Shown here: piece after piece, positions 12,366-22,400 of the stretch
Numbering within the stretch: the first letter of the stretch is position 1
Layout: each line of letters begins with the position of its first letter
From: Echinometra lucunter
Lineage: Eukaryota > Echinodermata > Echinoidea > Camarodonta > Echinometridae
Assembly (NCBI GenBank): GCA_029962745.1
Contig: CM057165.1
Location: 22,774,202 to 22,838,201, forward strand
Direction: 5' to 3'
DNA: 64,000 nucleotides
Position numbers and translations under genes: made by a program
The notes under the pieces: generated by a model
Databases searched by the model: none
What the model was told of the DNA's origin: nothing
Seen by the model: only the letters and a program-made list of their open reading frames with translations

Positions 12366-14527
12366 GCACACACACCCACACCCACATAAAGACATTTAAA
12401 AAAAACAAAGAAATACATAAGGAATTTGTAAAACAATAGAATACATAACAAAAAAATTGATAACCCATTTTTTTAGTAAAGGAGTCAATGTGAATGTTAT
12501 GAAAAAACATTTGTGCCAAAAATCATTGTTCCTAAAGCTTTATTCAGTGAGATATAGCCAAAACTATGATTTCTCGCATAAATTAGCATAAAACAAAACA
12601 ATATGATAAAATCTAACCATACAAGCCTTGTAGATTACATCATTCTCTACCCTCATGCCAATTTTTTGTGCCGATCCGGTGATCCCCGGCCAAGATTATA
12701 GGGGGGCCATAATGCCCAGATCTTTTAGGGTTAACAGATATATTACTACCCCAGTCATCAGATCCAGGCTTCCCGCACACAATGTATGCACCTTCTCCAC
12801 TCCTAAAGGAGCATTCCAGCCAGGCACCATTTTACAGGCGCTCACAATGCTAATCAAATCACGATGACTTTCACATGCTACCAGTACCAGGTACCCATAA
12901 CATCTGGGTGGAGAGTGGCAAATGTCGATTCATATCTTGCCAAAGGACATTAGTGCGCAGCAGGGATTCGAACCCTATACCTTGAGTTTCAAAGTCTGGA
13001 GACTTATCCACTGGGCTATAACACCTCTACAAGTCTTATTTCTAGTGCTGTCATCCAGGAAAAAAATCTTTGTCGACATGTCATGTTAAATTTTAGCCAA
13101 CGACGACACATTGTCAACAGTAATGGTTGGAATTATTTTGAGCAATTCGAGTGTACACTCGACTCCATCAATCAATTTGTACGTGTACCACGTACTGGTT
13201 CTTGAAGCTGTAGCGAGTGCAGTCGCTGTGGTGTGAACCACACAATATTCATGAAATAGAGCTGCTAACCTACTTCAAATTCGTATTTTGGGGAAGAAAT
13301 CCGTATTTTCCTACAGTCTCTAGAAGAACGAGCATGAAAACACTGCACGGACGTATAGCGTATGTTCATGATCTATGATGGAGCTATAGTCTGTCAGCTT
13401 GGTCACATACACGGACGTACACAACATGCGAACGTATGACAAAAAAAATGTTGCTTACTTCAGTTACGTTCGACACACGGAAGATCGTTCGCTGGCGGGT
13501 GGGCGATTCCTGTGCTTTTCTATGGGGAAAAACCTCTGTTCGTGCATGCTCATACAAACTGAAGTTATCGACAATTTTGTGCGCCAATTTGAAGATTCAA
13601 TTGTACTTTGTACAGGCTAAATACGGTGGTTGGTACGAAGTGCACACAGTATGTATGTTTATTGTTTCATTGACCGATGCAACAATTCCCGTCGTCAAAT
13701 TGGCAACTCTTGGCGCCAATTTGAAGATTGTAAACTTGAAGAGGATAAATAAAGATATTTTAAACGTCTTTGATAAATACTGTGGTTAGTTTAATAGTGC
13801 TCGCAGTATGCATATTACATTGACTGGTGCAATGATTCCTGTCTTCAAATTGGCAATTGATTGTACAGCACTGATGAAATACATCATTGATTTTACATTT
13901 CCGTACCGTTTGCATTTGCAAAGTGCATGTAAAGCGCAGCCAAGCTTCTTTTAGTACTCTAACGTTATGAGGGTTGATTCTTGTCGCCCATCATAGAATC
14001 TTTGTCGACTTGTCGCCTTCCCGTCAAAATACAGTATTATCAACAAGCTTGGCGACAAAAGGCTTGTCGATGACAGCACTACTTCTTTCTTTATATTACT
14101 TTACACTATCAGTAAGATAGCTTAACAAGATGGAGTGGCATGAGCAGATGCATCCGGAATGCAAAATGCATATATTGCAGTTTGTATTTTCTGTCTTCTA
14201 AAAGCTACCTAACTGAAGTTTGACAAGCAGATGTTCCTTTACTTAGGGTTGGGAGGAAAAAGGTTGATAAAAGAGTGATCAACTTACTGACTCGTCTGTC
14301 CCCATAGACAGCATTCAGGTTACACATCTCCTTGATAAAGGCCAGGCGATATTTCTCCTCCTTGCGGTATACTTTGACTGCTGCTTGAAAGCTATCTTGC
14401 TCAGTGGACATGTGATATACCTTGGCACAGCGCCCCATGCCCAACACTCTCCCCAGCGTCCATGGCTGCCCCAGGCCAGTAACCCTGGTGCCCTCCTCAA
14501 ACTGGGGGAACATCTCCTGCATGATAA
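1261..14527 (-). CDS. UHMK1: UHMK1/KIS-like serine/threonine kinase with U2AF-homology domain; spliced gene, 3' end outside window
   Basis: Join, in coding order: 14527-14288, 11625-10808, 7892-7650, 4418-4288, 2356-2178, 1349-1261. All five junctions have GT/AG sites and matching phases, giving about 565 residues before the missing last exon. In UHMK1 (KIS) a kinase domain is followed by a UHM, an RRM-like fold that binds splicing factors such as SF1; known mammalian substrates include stathmin and SF1. Kinase motifs seen in order: glycine loop LGMGRCAKVY, AAVKVY with the ATP lysine, ELLDFNL hinge, HGDLKPANILW catalytic loop, DFG, SPE in place of APE, DIWSLG. The stretch GMKL and the DLLLLPMRILRLSNL linker resemble vertebrate UHMK1 closely. 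Human UHMK1 is about 419 residues; this one is longer through an insert of about 180 residues. The start at 14522 is the first in-frame ATG, but the frame stays open to the acceptor, so an upstream start exon is possible. Confidence 0.9.
1736..1846. mobile_element. Small snap-back element with G and C tracts
   Basis: Ends AGTAAGAGTTTGC and GCAAACTCTTACT are inverted. Inside them a G run (1761-1775) pairs with a C run (1808-1824) around a short GGAGTCCTGAAA spacer. The whole could fold into one hairpin. No clear target duplication. The rest of this intron (1350-2177) is AT-rich without a feature. Confidence 0.5.
2178..2356 (-). CDS. UHMK1: UHMK1-like exon 5: end of kinase domain and linker
   Basis: The acceptor used is TTCAG at 2357-2359, chosen over a nearer CAG (2347-2349) because only it keeps the frame and restores SMLQCDIGKRPSA, the counterpart of human SMLHDDPSRRIPA. 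HPFFSHELTPSAKDL and LLLPMRILRLSNL match human SPFFSIPFAPHIEDLVML and TPVLRLLNVL. The donor GTAAGTA is at 2177. The last base G joins CT of the next exon to code alanine. Confidence 0.9.
2979..3973. mobile_element. Family B minisatellite element in a UHMK1-like intron
   Basis: It starts at inverted end TCTCGCCCAC (2979-2988) and ends GTGGGCGAGA (3964-3973). A head module of about 180 bases (to 3140) is shared with 19468-19640. Then come four monomers of about 155 bases with TGACCTTTGACCTTACCATG and ACCCAAGTTTGGTTG, a short GGAC run (3900-3927) and the tail TGGATCCCTTAGTCTCGCC. Flanking intron 2357-2978 and 3974-4287 shows nothing else. Confidence 0.75.
4288..4418 (-). CDS. UHMK1: UHMK1-like exon 4: kinase C-lobe
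   Basis: No long open frame marks this exon; it was found by splice phase and homology. After acceptor ACAG (4419-4421) it runs for 43 codons plus two bases to donor GTAAGA. The encoded end HQAAVQHLADLVK, continued by SML in the next exon, matches human AYHLRDLIKSML. The first part (KSCSNTACECEPLVEALL) is Cys-rich and specific to this lineage. AG from this exon plus C from the next makes the serine of KSML. Confidence 0.85.
4628..4739. repeat. (AGT/AGC)n microsatellite, left part
   Basis: Imperfect trinucleotide repeat, interrupted on the right by the foldback element at 4740. ATC/ACC-rich simple sequence precedes it (4495-4620), mirroring 7441-7638. Confidence 0.9.
4740..6523. mobile_element. 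TA-flanked foldback element with ~620-650-bp inverted arms
   Basis: Left end CAGTGCGTCCCAAAAAAA and right end (complement) CATTGCATCCCAGAAAAA are both followed by ACTTTACAC and flanked by TA (4738-4739, 6524-6525). Arms 4740-5390 and 5903-6523 are inverted copies, including a CT microsatellite (5254-5303) in the left arm matching a decayed GA tract near 5990-6010. The loop 5391-5902 has degenerate TTGATTGA repeats. TA duplication and end sequence suggest Tc1/mariner. It lies in a trinucleotide repeat (AGT units on both sides), as if inserted into one TA of it. No transposase frame. Confidence 0.75.
6524..7438. repeat. (GTA)n microsatellite, ~0.9 kb, right part
   Basis: About 915 bases of GTA with scattered GTG and GCA units. 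It yields long Ser, Val and (reverse) Thr homopolymer frames that are not genes. It continues the array at 4628-4739 past the inserted element. Confidence 0.95.
7441..7638. repeat. ATC/ACC-rich trinucleotide repeat
   Basis: ATT/ATC units grade into ACC/ATC units and stop about a dozen bases from the splice donor of the UHMK1-like exon ending at 7650. Confidence 0.85.
7650..7892 (-). CDS. UHMK1: UHMK1-like exon 3: activation segment to GMKL
   Basis: The exon has 81 whole codons (phase 0 at both ends), acceptor TTAAAG before 7892 and donor GTTAGT after 7650. It starts DFSQIQSLCYQSPEA, which lines up residue for residue with human DVKYIQTDGYRAPEA directly after the preceding FQEGRQ. It continues through ECTHAADIWSLGCVIVRAYTGMKL, matching human ECTSAVDLWSLGIILLEMFSGMKL. 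The APE alanine is serine here. The end (GACLQCQ) is Cys-rich and poorly conserved. The donor is abutted by the ATC/ACC-rich repeat of the next intron. Confidence 0.9.
8167..9076. mobile_element. Palindromic element of GATC-rich ~60-bp repeats
   Basis: The ends GGAAGCTTAAAAGTGCCA (8167) and the complement of TGGCACTTCTAAGCTTCC (to 9076) are inverted, as are the next ~110 bases (ACATCTTAGAAATAAGAAG against CTTCTGATTTCTAAGATGT). The middle has degenerate units such as GACAAGATCCCAGATCTCGT with GTCGACAT. A family A tail is inserted at 8286-8384. Confidence 0.6.
8286..8384. mobile_element. Array-less remnant of family A (tail module)
   Basis: CCGAAAACATAATGCTTCC ... GGACAGAGGCATAAAAAG repeats the tail hairpin of 645-687 and 24135-24181 in diverged form, with CCGCCTCC at its left end, but without the minisatellite array or GGAC run. 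Confidence 0.55.
9077..10340. other. UHMK1-like intron without recognised features
   Basis: AT-rich sequence. No exon-like splice pair or repeat end was recognised. Short frames are not supported. Confidence 0.5.
10341..10722. mobile_element. PIF/Harbinger-like MITE (TTA target duplication)
   Basis: Inverted ends GACCCCTTTTACACCA and TGGTGTAAAAGGGGTC are flanked by direct TTA (10338-10340, 10723-10725). Subterminal blocks are extremely GC-rich (GCGGCCGCGGCCCGG and CCGGGCCGCGGCCC), unlike the AT-rich intron. It has 382 bases and no coding frame. It lies 85 bases from the donor of exon 10808-11625. Confidence 0.65.
10808..11625 (-). CDS. UHMK1: UHMK1-like exon 2: hinge, large charged insert, catalytic loop and DFG
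   Basis: The acceptor is nine T then CTCCAG (ends 11626) and the donor is GTGAGT (10807). The 818 bases are two completing bases plus 272 codons. The start TVYGTFTHKG and ELLDFNL match human TLYGVFT and ELLDVSV. Near the end SLYLIQQLLRDVASCLEF, HGDLKPANILW and KIVDFGHSFQEGRQ match the human helix E, catalytic loop and DFG region. Between them, genomic 10979-11521 encodes about 180 extra residues: Ser/Asn-rich, then Arg/Lys-rich (for example RGRVRKRQ), then very acidic with a run of nine glutamates. The sequence before the insert's end is purine-rich with no pyrimidine tract, so excision as an intron is unlikely. The insert sits on the surface between hinge and helix E. Confidence 0.87.
11974..12730. 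mobile_element. piggyBac-like MITE with TTAA target duplication
   Basis: TTAA at 11970-11973 and 12731-12734 flank ends CCCTAATACAACC and (complement) CCCTAAAAGATCTGGG; both ends share GGGCATWATGGCCCC farther in. TTAA plus CCCT ends is the piggyBac signature. A CA/AC repeat lies inside (12332-12364). It is 757 bases long with no transposase. It interrupts the SINE between AAGCAC and CAGATATA. Confidence 0.7.
12332..12364. repeat. (AC)n dinucleotide repeat
   Basis: Sixteen or so AC units inside the piggyBac-like element. Confidence 0.9.
13043..14081. mobile_element. hAT-like non-autonomous element
   Basis: Ends TAGTGCTGTCATC and GATGACAGCACTA are perfect inverted repeats. The 8-base flanks are CTTATTTC (13035-13042) and CTTCTTTC (14082-14089), one mismatch. 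TAG-type ends and 8-base duplications are typical of hAT. It is 1039 bases long. An open frame of 117 codons (13436-13789) has no recognised similarity and no transposase motif. Confidence 0.65.
14288..14527 (-). CDS. UHMK1: UHMK1-like exon 1 of those seen: kinase N-lobe
   Basis: The exon follows a strong acceptor (polypyrimidine then CCAG at 14528-14530) and ends at donor GTAAGT (14287). ATG at 14522 gives 78 residues plus one base that pairs with TC of the next exon to make Ile. It encodes the glycine-rich loop (residues about 28-36), the VAIK-type lysine at residue 50 in AAVKVY, and a helix-C glutamate in FIKEMCNL. GDRRVI aligns with GHRNIV of human UHMK1. Because an acceptor lies only five bases before the ATG, at least one upstream exon (untranslated, or encoding a few more residues) must exist; I could not identify it. 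Confidence 0.85.
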
Positions 14528-17500
14528 CTGGAAAGAAGACAAGAAGGTCATAGGGCAGTTTGGGTTGTTTTTCTTTTAATGTGTTTTATCAATTTCCAAT
14601 CATGTAAGAATTACAATATTTACAAGTCACTGGAAATAACTTAACAAAAGGAAAAACAAAACAAAGAAATATTAAGTATACATAAGTAATTATAGGAAAA
14701 AAAAGTGACAAGAACGTGATACAAAACCATAACAATAAAAGATCCACTGTAATCATTTGCAAAGGAGAGCACAGCTCTCCCAAAGACACCCCCCCCCCAC
14801 GCCACAGCCCACCCAGTTAAAAGTAAAATTTGTGCCAACTAGACCTAGATCTATAGACTAGTCAGTTGCAAGATGCATGTTTAGGAATTTGTTTGCCTTT
14901 ATTTCTGAGAAATTACGGCCATACTAAAAAGCAATCTGTAATCAATTCAGAACACATCACTGCCATTTTGCAAAGCACCTTTCATGCATACAGTTGTGCT
15001 ATCGAGATTCATGAATGATTTATGACAATTTGTTTAAAGAAGTGCTCTGTTCATTGTTGTTTTATAAATAGCTGTATGATTTCATTAAAATGCTGAATTA
15101 TGAAGACAACATTGATTTTTTTTATTATACACAATATAAGAATATTGATATTTTTTGTACCACAAACATTCAAATATTCTAAGAATTAAGAGAGGGATTG
15201 ACTATATACTTGGTACATCTAGCATCACAATTACATTTTCCTTTTTGATCATGCGAAAGATTTAAGTTTTGAGAATAATACATGGGTTATTGAAAATTAT
15301 TTTGAATGTAGCATAATCTCATATTTTGTCATTATTTCATATTTTGTTAAGGTAATGAAATGGAAAATGAAAGAACCATGGAATAAATAGAAGTTGTGTG
15401 TTTTTGTAAGTATGGGGAGAGTGAGAAAAAGTGCTGGAGAGGGAGAGTGAGAGAGAGAGAGAATGAGAGAGAGAGAGAGAGTAAGAAAGAGTTCTGGAGG
15501 GAAAAGAGAGCAAGAAAGCATCCTGAAGGGAGAGAGAGAGATGGACGGACAGTCTGAAGGACCTGATAACATATGAGGAGTTTGGGCATAGACATTTAGA
15601 TTGTAGGGCTGATAGTGCAATCTTATTTTGTTTTGCTTTTGCTCTCATGCCATGTTCTGTACCATGTCTATTTGATACTTGTCTTTTATACTGCATTATA
15701 ATCCAAACATATAACAGACAGGAATCTGCCATGTGTAAAACAAATCATGTGAAAATGAATATTCATGTAATTCTACAATTTAATGGTTCAAATCATCAAC
15801 ATTTAACTTTGATTCAAAAAGTTTGGATTAAGTTATAATTCTGATACAACCAGGGCTGTATGCAGAAATTTTTTCCTAGGGGGGCAAGACGGGTAAAAAA
15901 TTTTGAAGAACCTCAAAAGTGAAGGAGCGAAGCGACCAAGCTGGTCAAGAGGGTGCTTTTGCATTTTTAAAAGTGAAATTAAAGGATTTGGTGCACACTT
16001 TTCGTGGATTTTTTTGACAATTTTCAGTAACAAAATTTATGGGGGGCCAACTGCCCCCTGCCCCCCCCCCCCCTGCTGCATATGGCCATGGATACAGCCC
16101 TCAGTCCCCCCACCTCACCCCCCAATATGTATCAATGCAATACTGATCTACAATGGAAGGTTTCCTTGGTCTAAATGAATGCCCAAAATATTTACCTTAA
16201 TTCTCAACAGCAGCCAGGACAGAACACATCACCAGACCTCAGCTCATTTTGATAGAAGTATACAAGCAGAGAAGTTCTGACTACACAAGCGAAACAAAAC
16301 AAAACAGTCTGATAAAACCTAATCAAGAATAAACTTTATGAACCAACAATAACAACAATGATAAAAAAGGGGTCAAACATCAGTCATCACCAATATTCAA
16401 GTGATAAAATTGTTGGAGCTGTCAAACAATTCTGACAGTGCTGATCCATGCATTCTGATGTCATATCAACAGAGTGTAATCATTGGCTCACAGATATTGA
16501 CTCTTGAAATTTGTCCCAAATGCAAGAGGGCAAATTTGAGAGAGTATAATCAACTTGACTTGTATTTGGTCAGTTTCAACATAGGATATTCAAATCAGGG
16601 CTCCACACAAACATTTTTGAAGGGGGTCCAGGGGCCTCATTGCATAAAACTTACCATTAAAGTACACATTCATTGATTTTAACATATGACTTTTTTTTTC
16701 ATTATTGCATAGGTGAAGCTTCGATTGGAATACCTTATCAAAATTCCACATTCAAAAAAATTTGACGTAATGATTATTATCAACTACAAAATGTTGAAGT
16801 ACAGCTCCGACACAGCACCGGACAGGTTCCCCGAACGCTACTGAGATGTGTGACATCACCAGTTGAACATTACTTGCACCAGCAGACGATGTCCCATAAC
16901 ATCTCACAAATTGTCATTGCCTGTTTTGTCATCTTCTCTTCACTTATATGTGTTTAACTTATAATTACGCACAAATTTCACATGAGGTGAAAAAGCGACC
17001 TTCTATTCAACGAGGCTTCGTCCATCGCAGAAGTTCCAGCGCCCGTTGGTGCTCCCCTTGCGGTCGAATGAAGGCCTGCGGGGACTTACATTCAACTTTG
17101 TACATGAAGTCACTGCATCAGCAGATACGGGTGTTTGGTTTTTCATTTGTTTTTAGCCAATACCATCACACTCGGAGCTTGCGATAAACGAAAAATCTCA
17201 CCAGAAAACCGCTGATTTCTTTATTTTAGCGCATTTTCTGCGACCATGTTTCTTAGCAGTGGACCTAAGCCTTTGTGTGCTTTGGAAATATGGTGCCAAT
17301 TTTGCAGTTTTTACGCCGGAATATGACTTTTTAGATGGATTTTTGGAGGTGACTAAGGGACTAACTTGTGGTGAATGACAATGTCTCTGTGTGTAATGAA
17401 GTGATTTGTGTGTGTTGTGGTAATATAATGTGCTGACTTTGTGTCATAGTGAAAATAGGTCGAATGACGGCACAGGTCGAATGACGGGCGCTCTACTCTA

Positions 17501-17681
17501 TTAATAAATTGATTGTGTTGTATGGAGAGCTGGAGAGCTCGGAACATCAAGGCACCTAACCTTTCATACAACAAAGTGCGCAGCGCGAACACGTACTGCC
17601 GCAGTAAAGCTTGTACATGTATAGATCTAAGTGGTGAGTCATAGACTACTCATAGTAGAATGCCTATACAATTTACAAATA
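14528..17681. other. Upstream of the UHMK1-like first known exon; no gene found
   Basis: It should contain the promoter and 5' exon of the kinase gene but none could be pinned down. Contents: AT-rich sequence, a GA-rich tract (15420-15540), a small repeat with inverted ends AGGGCTGTAT (15852) and ATACAGCCCT (to about 16102) enclosing G and C runs, and a GC-richer stretch (16980-17100 and 17460-17620). Confidence 0.5.
15852..16102. mobile_element. Short element with AGGGCTGTAT inverted ends
   Basis: AGGGCTGTATGCAG at left and CTGCATATGG ... ATACAGCCCT at right are inverted; GGGGGGC and C-run blocks face inward. It contains a GGAGCGAAGCGACC motif. No clear target duplication was seen. Confidence 0.5.
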
Positions 17682-18247
17682 GGCAGTGTATACAGCCACA
17701 CGCGTGTGTCTTTACCTTACGGCCACACGCGTGTGGTTGTATCCACAGCATCGACATGAGGATACAGCCACACTCAACTGAATTCCCACTTATACTCTGC
17801 GCCGCTACAGCTATCGCTAGTGTGTATGTATGCACTGCACAAGCGATGTGTATTCATGCGATGGTATGTGTTGCGACTTGCAAAACTCGGATCGTCACGA
17901 AGGTTTTATCTCTTAAAATTCACTGAAATACAAACAATATTGTACTATATTGTCACCTGCTTGCTGACCAGGTGAGAATAAAGTGAAAATATTGTTTGTA
18001 TAATGAGTGAAATCGAGAGATAAAACCTTCGTGACGATCCGAGTTTTGCAAGTCGCAACACATACCATCGCATGAATACACATCGCTTGTGCAGTGCATA
18101 CATACACACTAGCGATAGCTGTAGCGGCGCAGAGTATAAGTGGGAATTCAGTTGAGTGTGGCTGTATCCTCATGTCGATGCTGTGGATACAACCACACGC
18201 GTGTGGCCGTAAGGTAAAGACACACGCGTGTGGCTGTATACACTGCC
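17682..18247. mobile_element. Foldback element, 260-bp arms, 9-bp target duplication
   Basis: Arms 17682-17941 and 17988-18247 are inverted copies; the outer ~235 bases appear identical by eye and the inner ~25 diverge. The loop is 46 bases. TTACAAATA flanks both sides (17673-17681, 18248-18256). The end is GGCAGTGTATACAGCC followed by two copies of CACACGCGTGTG, itself a palindrome, spaced about 26 bases apart. Long arms and a 9-base duplication fit a Mutator-like non-autonomous element, but other classes are possible. The arm gives the same short peptide frame on both strands, which is not a gene. Confidence 0.85.
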
Positions 18248-18256
18248 TTACAAATA

Positions 18257-19467
18257 AGTCCTAGTCAAAGCGAGGTAGGAGGAGATAACATAAAAAACAA
18301 TGCGTGGGACTGAATTAGCATTTCAGTTTGAAAAACAGGTATATTTACGAGCATTTTATCCAATTTTAAATAAGTGAGTAATGTCAATGAGAATAGAACG
18401 ATAAAGTCCTCTTCTTTAATCCAGTAAATTGAATTGTTCAGTAAGTATCCCGTTTTCCCATGAAATATACATACCAATACTGACCGTTGTTTCGTTCGTC
18501 ACTGCGCAGCAAAACTTATTATCAATGAATAAACTCTAGAGCCTGCTGCCCTCTGTGTTCATGTCTTGATTATTCCCCACCAGGGACTTTCCAACTCGAT
18601 CAGCTGAACTCGGTTATTCACAAATTCTCTTGCTCTATTTTTTTTTTTTTAATCTGCTCTCCCACTTCAGTATTTATTCTGTTCAGTGGTAATCTCTGCT
18701 ACTTCCTCTCTCTCCTTCATCCTTCTCAGTTTCTCCCTATCCACCCTCTCTTATACTCACTCTCTCCCTCCAGCTCTCATCTGATTTCTCCCCACATTCA
18801 AAATAAAAAGAAAAACAAAACTTATGTTTTTCTTTCAAAAAGTTACAATTTCAAAATATATCCATTTCATTTACATTTAAATAGGATTATAAATGATGAA
18901 TATTAGTTCAATTTGCCAAGTTAAACCTCTATCAATTGCACCCCCGACGGGGTGACCAGATTTTAGATTCTAAAATATGGGACTTTTCTGGGGACTTGAT
19001 TTCAGAGGGCCAGAGGGCAAGGCACAATAGTGAAAACGTTCAAGCGAATTTATTAATACTACTGACATGATCACAGGGTAACAAAATGATTAATGTAATG
19101 CTGAAAAATTCACATTTATTTGTGATTTCTGTCCGTGAATATAAATATTAATTCATTATCATAATTTCATAAATTCATCAACATCATCTTAATGTAATTT
19201 TGTGCGGAATGATTTCAAAAAGATATAATTTCATCCTGAACTGCTCAACAAGTTCACAAACATGCATTAAAATAAATATTGCAAGATATATTTTCAATTG
19301 CTGTGCTAAATTATGCGGAAAATTGGCATTTCATTCTTGACAAATGTCTTGGTTCTTTTGCATATATCAATGGGGTCTATTGAAGGATAAAAAAAATTAC
19401 ATATGACCAGTCAAAGACTTCATATCATATACCAAAGAATAAAACACAAGGCGTTTGCGATGTTGTG
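18257..19467. other. Intergenic AT-rich sequence
   Basis: CT-rich around 18650-18790. No exon, repeat end or RNA gene recognised. Confidence 0.5.
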
Positions 19468-22400
19468 TCTCGCCCACTTGTGAAAATAACTAGAAATATC
19501 GCGATCTGTGATGGCACACAACAGAACTGTATCGAAAGCTCATTGTGAAATAACTGGGATGGAATAACATTTGATAAATATGAGAAGGGTTTTTTATGAA
19601 ATGGTACTGCATTTCACGTGCATGTACTTTCCCTGCTTCTACTCTCATCCCTCTGATATGAGTAACATTGTATGATTGATATTTTACATGTGTGGAGTTG
19701 AAAAGTGTTTGTGGTTGTAGTGTAGCTGAGGGCTGCAGATGATGTAGTGTGATAATGAGCTTATAATTTAGAGAAAAGAAATACGAGAACAGTTATGTTT
19801 TGTTAAGAAGAAGGGTTAGTGAGTAAAATCTTTTATGGTATATTGAATACTGCCACAGGAAAAAAAAAAAGCATGCATAAAATTGAAGAGAACAGAAAAC
19901 TGATCCCTCAGCCACTTTGCACTGAGTATTTATGTATAGTTTTAATATTCTTTCAAGTGCAAATGTTGCCTGGCACCCGCAAGATAGACGCGGATAACCT
20001 GTCAGGGGTAAATTGACTAATTAGATAGAGGTTAAAGGCAGCATTTTGTTAATAATTAGTAAAAAGCATGCCTGAAATTGATGAGAACACCAGATTTGAA
20101 TGCTGAACATAATAATTGTAATATGGTATGCATGTAAATTGAGTTTGTGGGAGAGAAACAAAAGACCAAAATTTGTTGAAGAAGAATTAGTGAGTAAAAC
20201 CTTTTATGGAAATTGAATACTGAATTAACCGTTCAATGTTTGACCTGTAATGACCTTTGACCTGACCATGTGACCTCTGACTGGACCATAACATGCAGGT
20301 CCCCTTAGTGCATCTACAACCCAAGTTTGATAGATAAGTGTCACATGGTTGCAGAGTTTTGTGTCATAAGAGAGTCTTGCACGTAAACTTCAACGTTTGA
20401 CCTGAAATGACCTTTGACCTTACCATGTGACCTCTGACTGGACCATAACATGCAGGTCCCCTCAGTGCATCTACAACCCAAGTTTGGTTGAAAAGTGAGT
20501 CACGGTTGCAAAGTTATGTGTGATAAGAGAGTCTTGCACGTCAACTTTAACATTTGACCTGAAATGACCTTTGACCTTACCATGTGACCTCTGACTGGAC
20601 AATAAGATGCAGGTCCCCTTAGTGCATCTACAACCCAAGTTTGATTAAACAGTGTCACACAGTTGCAGAGTTTTGTGTCATAAGAGAGTCTTGCACGTAA
20701 ATTTTAACGTTTGACCTAAAATGACCTTTGACCTTACCATGTGACCTCTGACTAGAGCATAACATGCAGGTCCGCTTAGGGCATCTACAACCCAAGTTTG
20801 GTTGAAAAGTGAGTCACGGGTTGCAGAGTTTTGTGTCATAAGAGAGTCTTGCACGTAAACTTTAACGTTTGACCTGAAATGACCTTTGACCTTACCATGT
20901 GACCTCTGACTGGACCATAACATGCAGGTCCCCTTAGTGCATCTACAACCCAAGTTTGGTTGAAAAGTGAGTCACGGTTGCCAAGTTATCTTTCATAACG
21001 TTGTGACGGACGGACGGACGGACGGGACGACGGACGGACGACGGACGGACGACATTNNNNNNNNNNNNNNNNNNNNNNNNNNNNNNNNNNNNNNNNNNNN
21101 NNNNNNNNNNNNNNNNNNNNNNNNNNNNNNNNNNNNNNNNNNNNNNNNNNNNNNNNNNNNNNNNNNNNNNNNNNNNNNNNNNNNNNNNNNNNNNNNNNNN
21201 NNNNNNNNNNNNNNNNNNNNNNNNNNNNNNNNNNNNNNNNNNNNNNNNNNNNNNNNNNNNNNNNNNNNNNNNNNNNNNNNNNNNNNNNNNNNNNNNNNNN
21301 NNNNNNNNNNNNNNNNNNNNNNNNNNNNNNNNNNNNNNNNNNNNNNNNNNNNNNNNNNNNNNNNNNNNNNNNNNNNNNNNNNNNNNNNNNNNNNNNNNNN
21401 NNNNNNNNNNNNNNNNNNNNNNNNNNNNNNNNNNNNNNNNNNNNNNNNNNNNNNNNNNNNNNNNNNNNNNNNNNNNNNNNNNNNNNNNNNNNNNNNNNNN
21501 NNNNNNNNNNNNNNNNNNNNNNNNNNNNNNNNNNNNNNNNNNNNNNNNNNNNNNNNTTTTGTGTCATAAGAGAGTCTTGCACGTAAACTTTAATGTTTGA
21601 CCTGAAATGACCTTTGACCTTACCATGTGACCTATGACTGGACCATAACATGCAGGTCCCCTTAGTGCATCGACAACCCAAGTTTGATAGATAAGTGTCA
21701 CACGGTTGCAGAGTTTTGAGTCATAAGAGAGTCTTGCACGTAAACTTCAACGTTTGACCTGAAATGACCTTTGACCTTACCATGTGACCTCTGACTGGAC
21801 CATAACATGCAGGTCCCCTCAGTGCATCTACAACCCAAGTTTGGTTGAAAAGTGAGTCACGGTTGCAAAGTTATGTGTGATAAGAGAGTCTTGCACGTCA
21901 ACTTTAACATTTGACCTGAAATGACCTTTGACCTTACCATGTGACCTCTGACTGGACAATAAGATGCAGGTCCCCTTAGTGCATCTACAACCCAAGTTTG
22001 ATTGAACAGTGTCACACAGTTGCAGAGTTTTGTGTCATAAGAGAGTCTTGCACGTAAATTTTAACGTTTGACCTAAAATGACCTTTGACCTTACCATGTG
22101 ACCTCTGACTAGAGCATAACATGCAGGTCCGCTTAGGGCATCTACAACCCAAGTTTGGTTGAAAAGTGAGTCACGGTTGCAGAGTTTTGTGTCATAAGAG
22201 AGTCTTGCACGTAAACTTTAACGTTTGACCTGAAATGACCTTTGACCTTACCATGTGACCTCTGACTGGACCATAACATGCAGGTCCCCTTAGTGCATCT
22301 ACAACCCAAGTTTGGTTGAAAAGTGAGTCACGGTTGCCAAGTTATCTTTCATAACGTTTGTGACGGACGGACGGACGGACGACGGACGGACGACGGACGG

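Larger units (their letters stand above)
11913..13033 (-). mobile_element. tRNA-derived SINE split by a nested insertion
   Basis: The tRNA-like head on the minus strand (about 13033-12963) has an A box TAGCCCAGTGGA and B box GGGTTCGAATCCC. The body continues to 12735, and the 3' end TGCTATATAAATGCAG lies at 11969-11913 beyond an inserted element (11974-12730). Flanks AAGTCTCTAATTAC (left) and AAGTCTTATTTC (right) look like a diverged target duplication. Confidence 0.7.

Noticed and set aside
12963..13030. tRNA gene (Gln-like) on the minus strand
   Set aside because: A and B boxes are present but the acceptor stem does not pair and a SINE body follows.
13436..13789. 117-residue frame in the hAT-like element as a transposase
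   Set aside because: No hAT dimerisation motif or catalytic residues; not conserved in any recognised way.
17660..18173. Similar small proteins on opposite strands
   Set aside because: Both arise from the inverted arms of the foldback element; no initiation context or homology.
20967..21681. Open frames of 200-231 residues across the first gap
   Set aside because: Almost entirely unknown residues from the N run.
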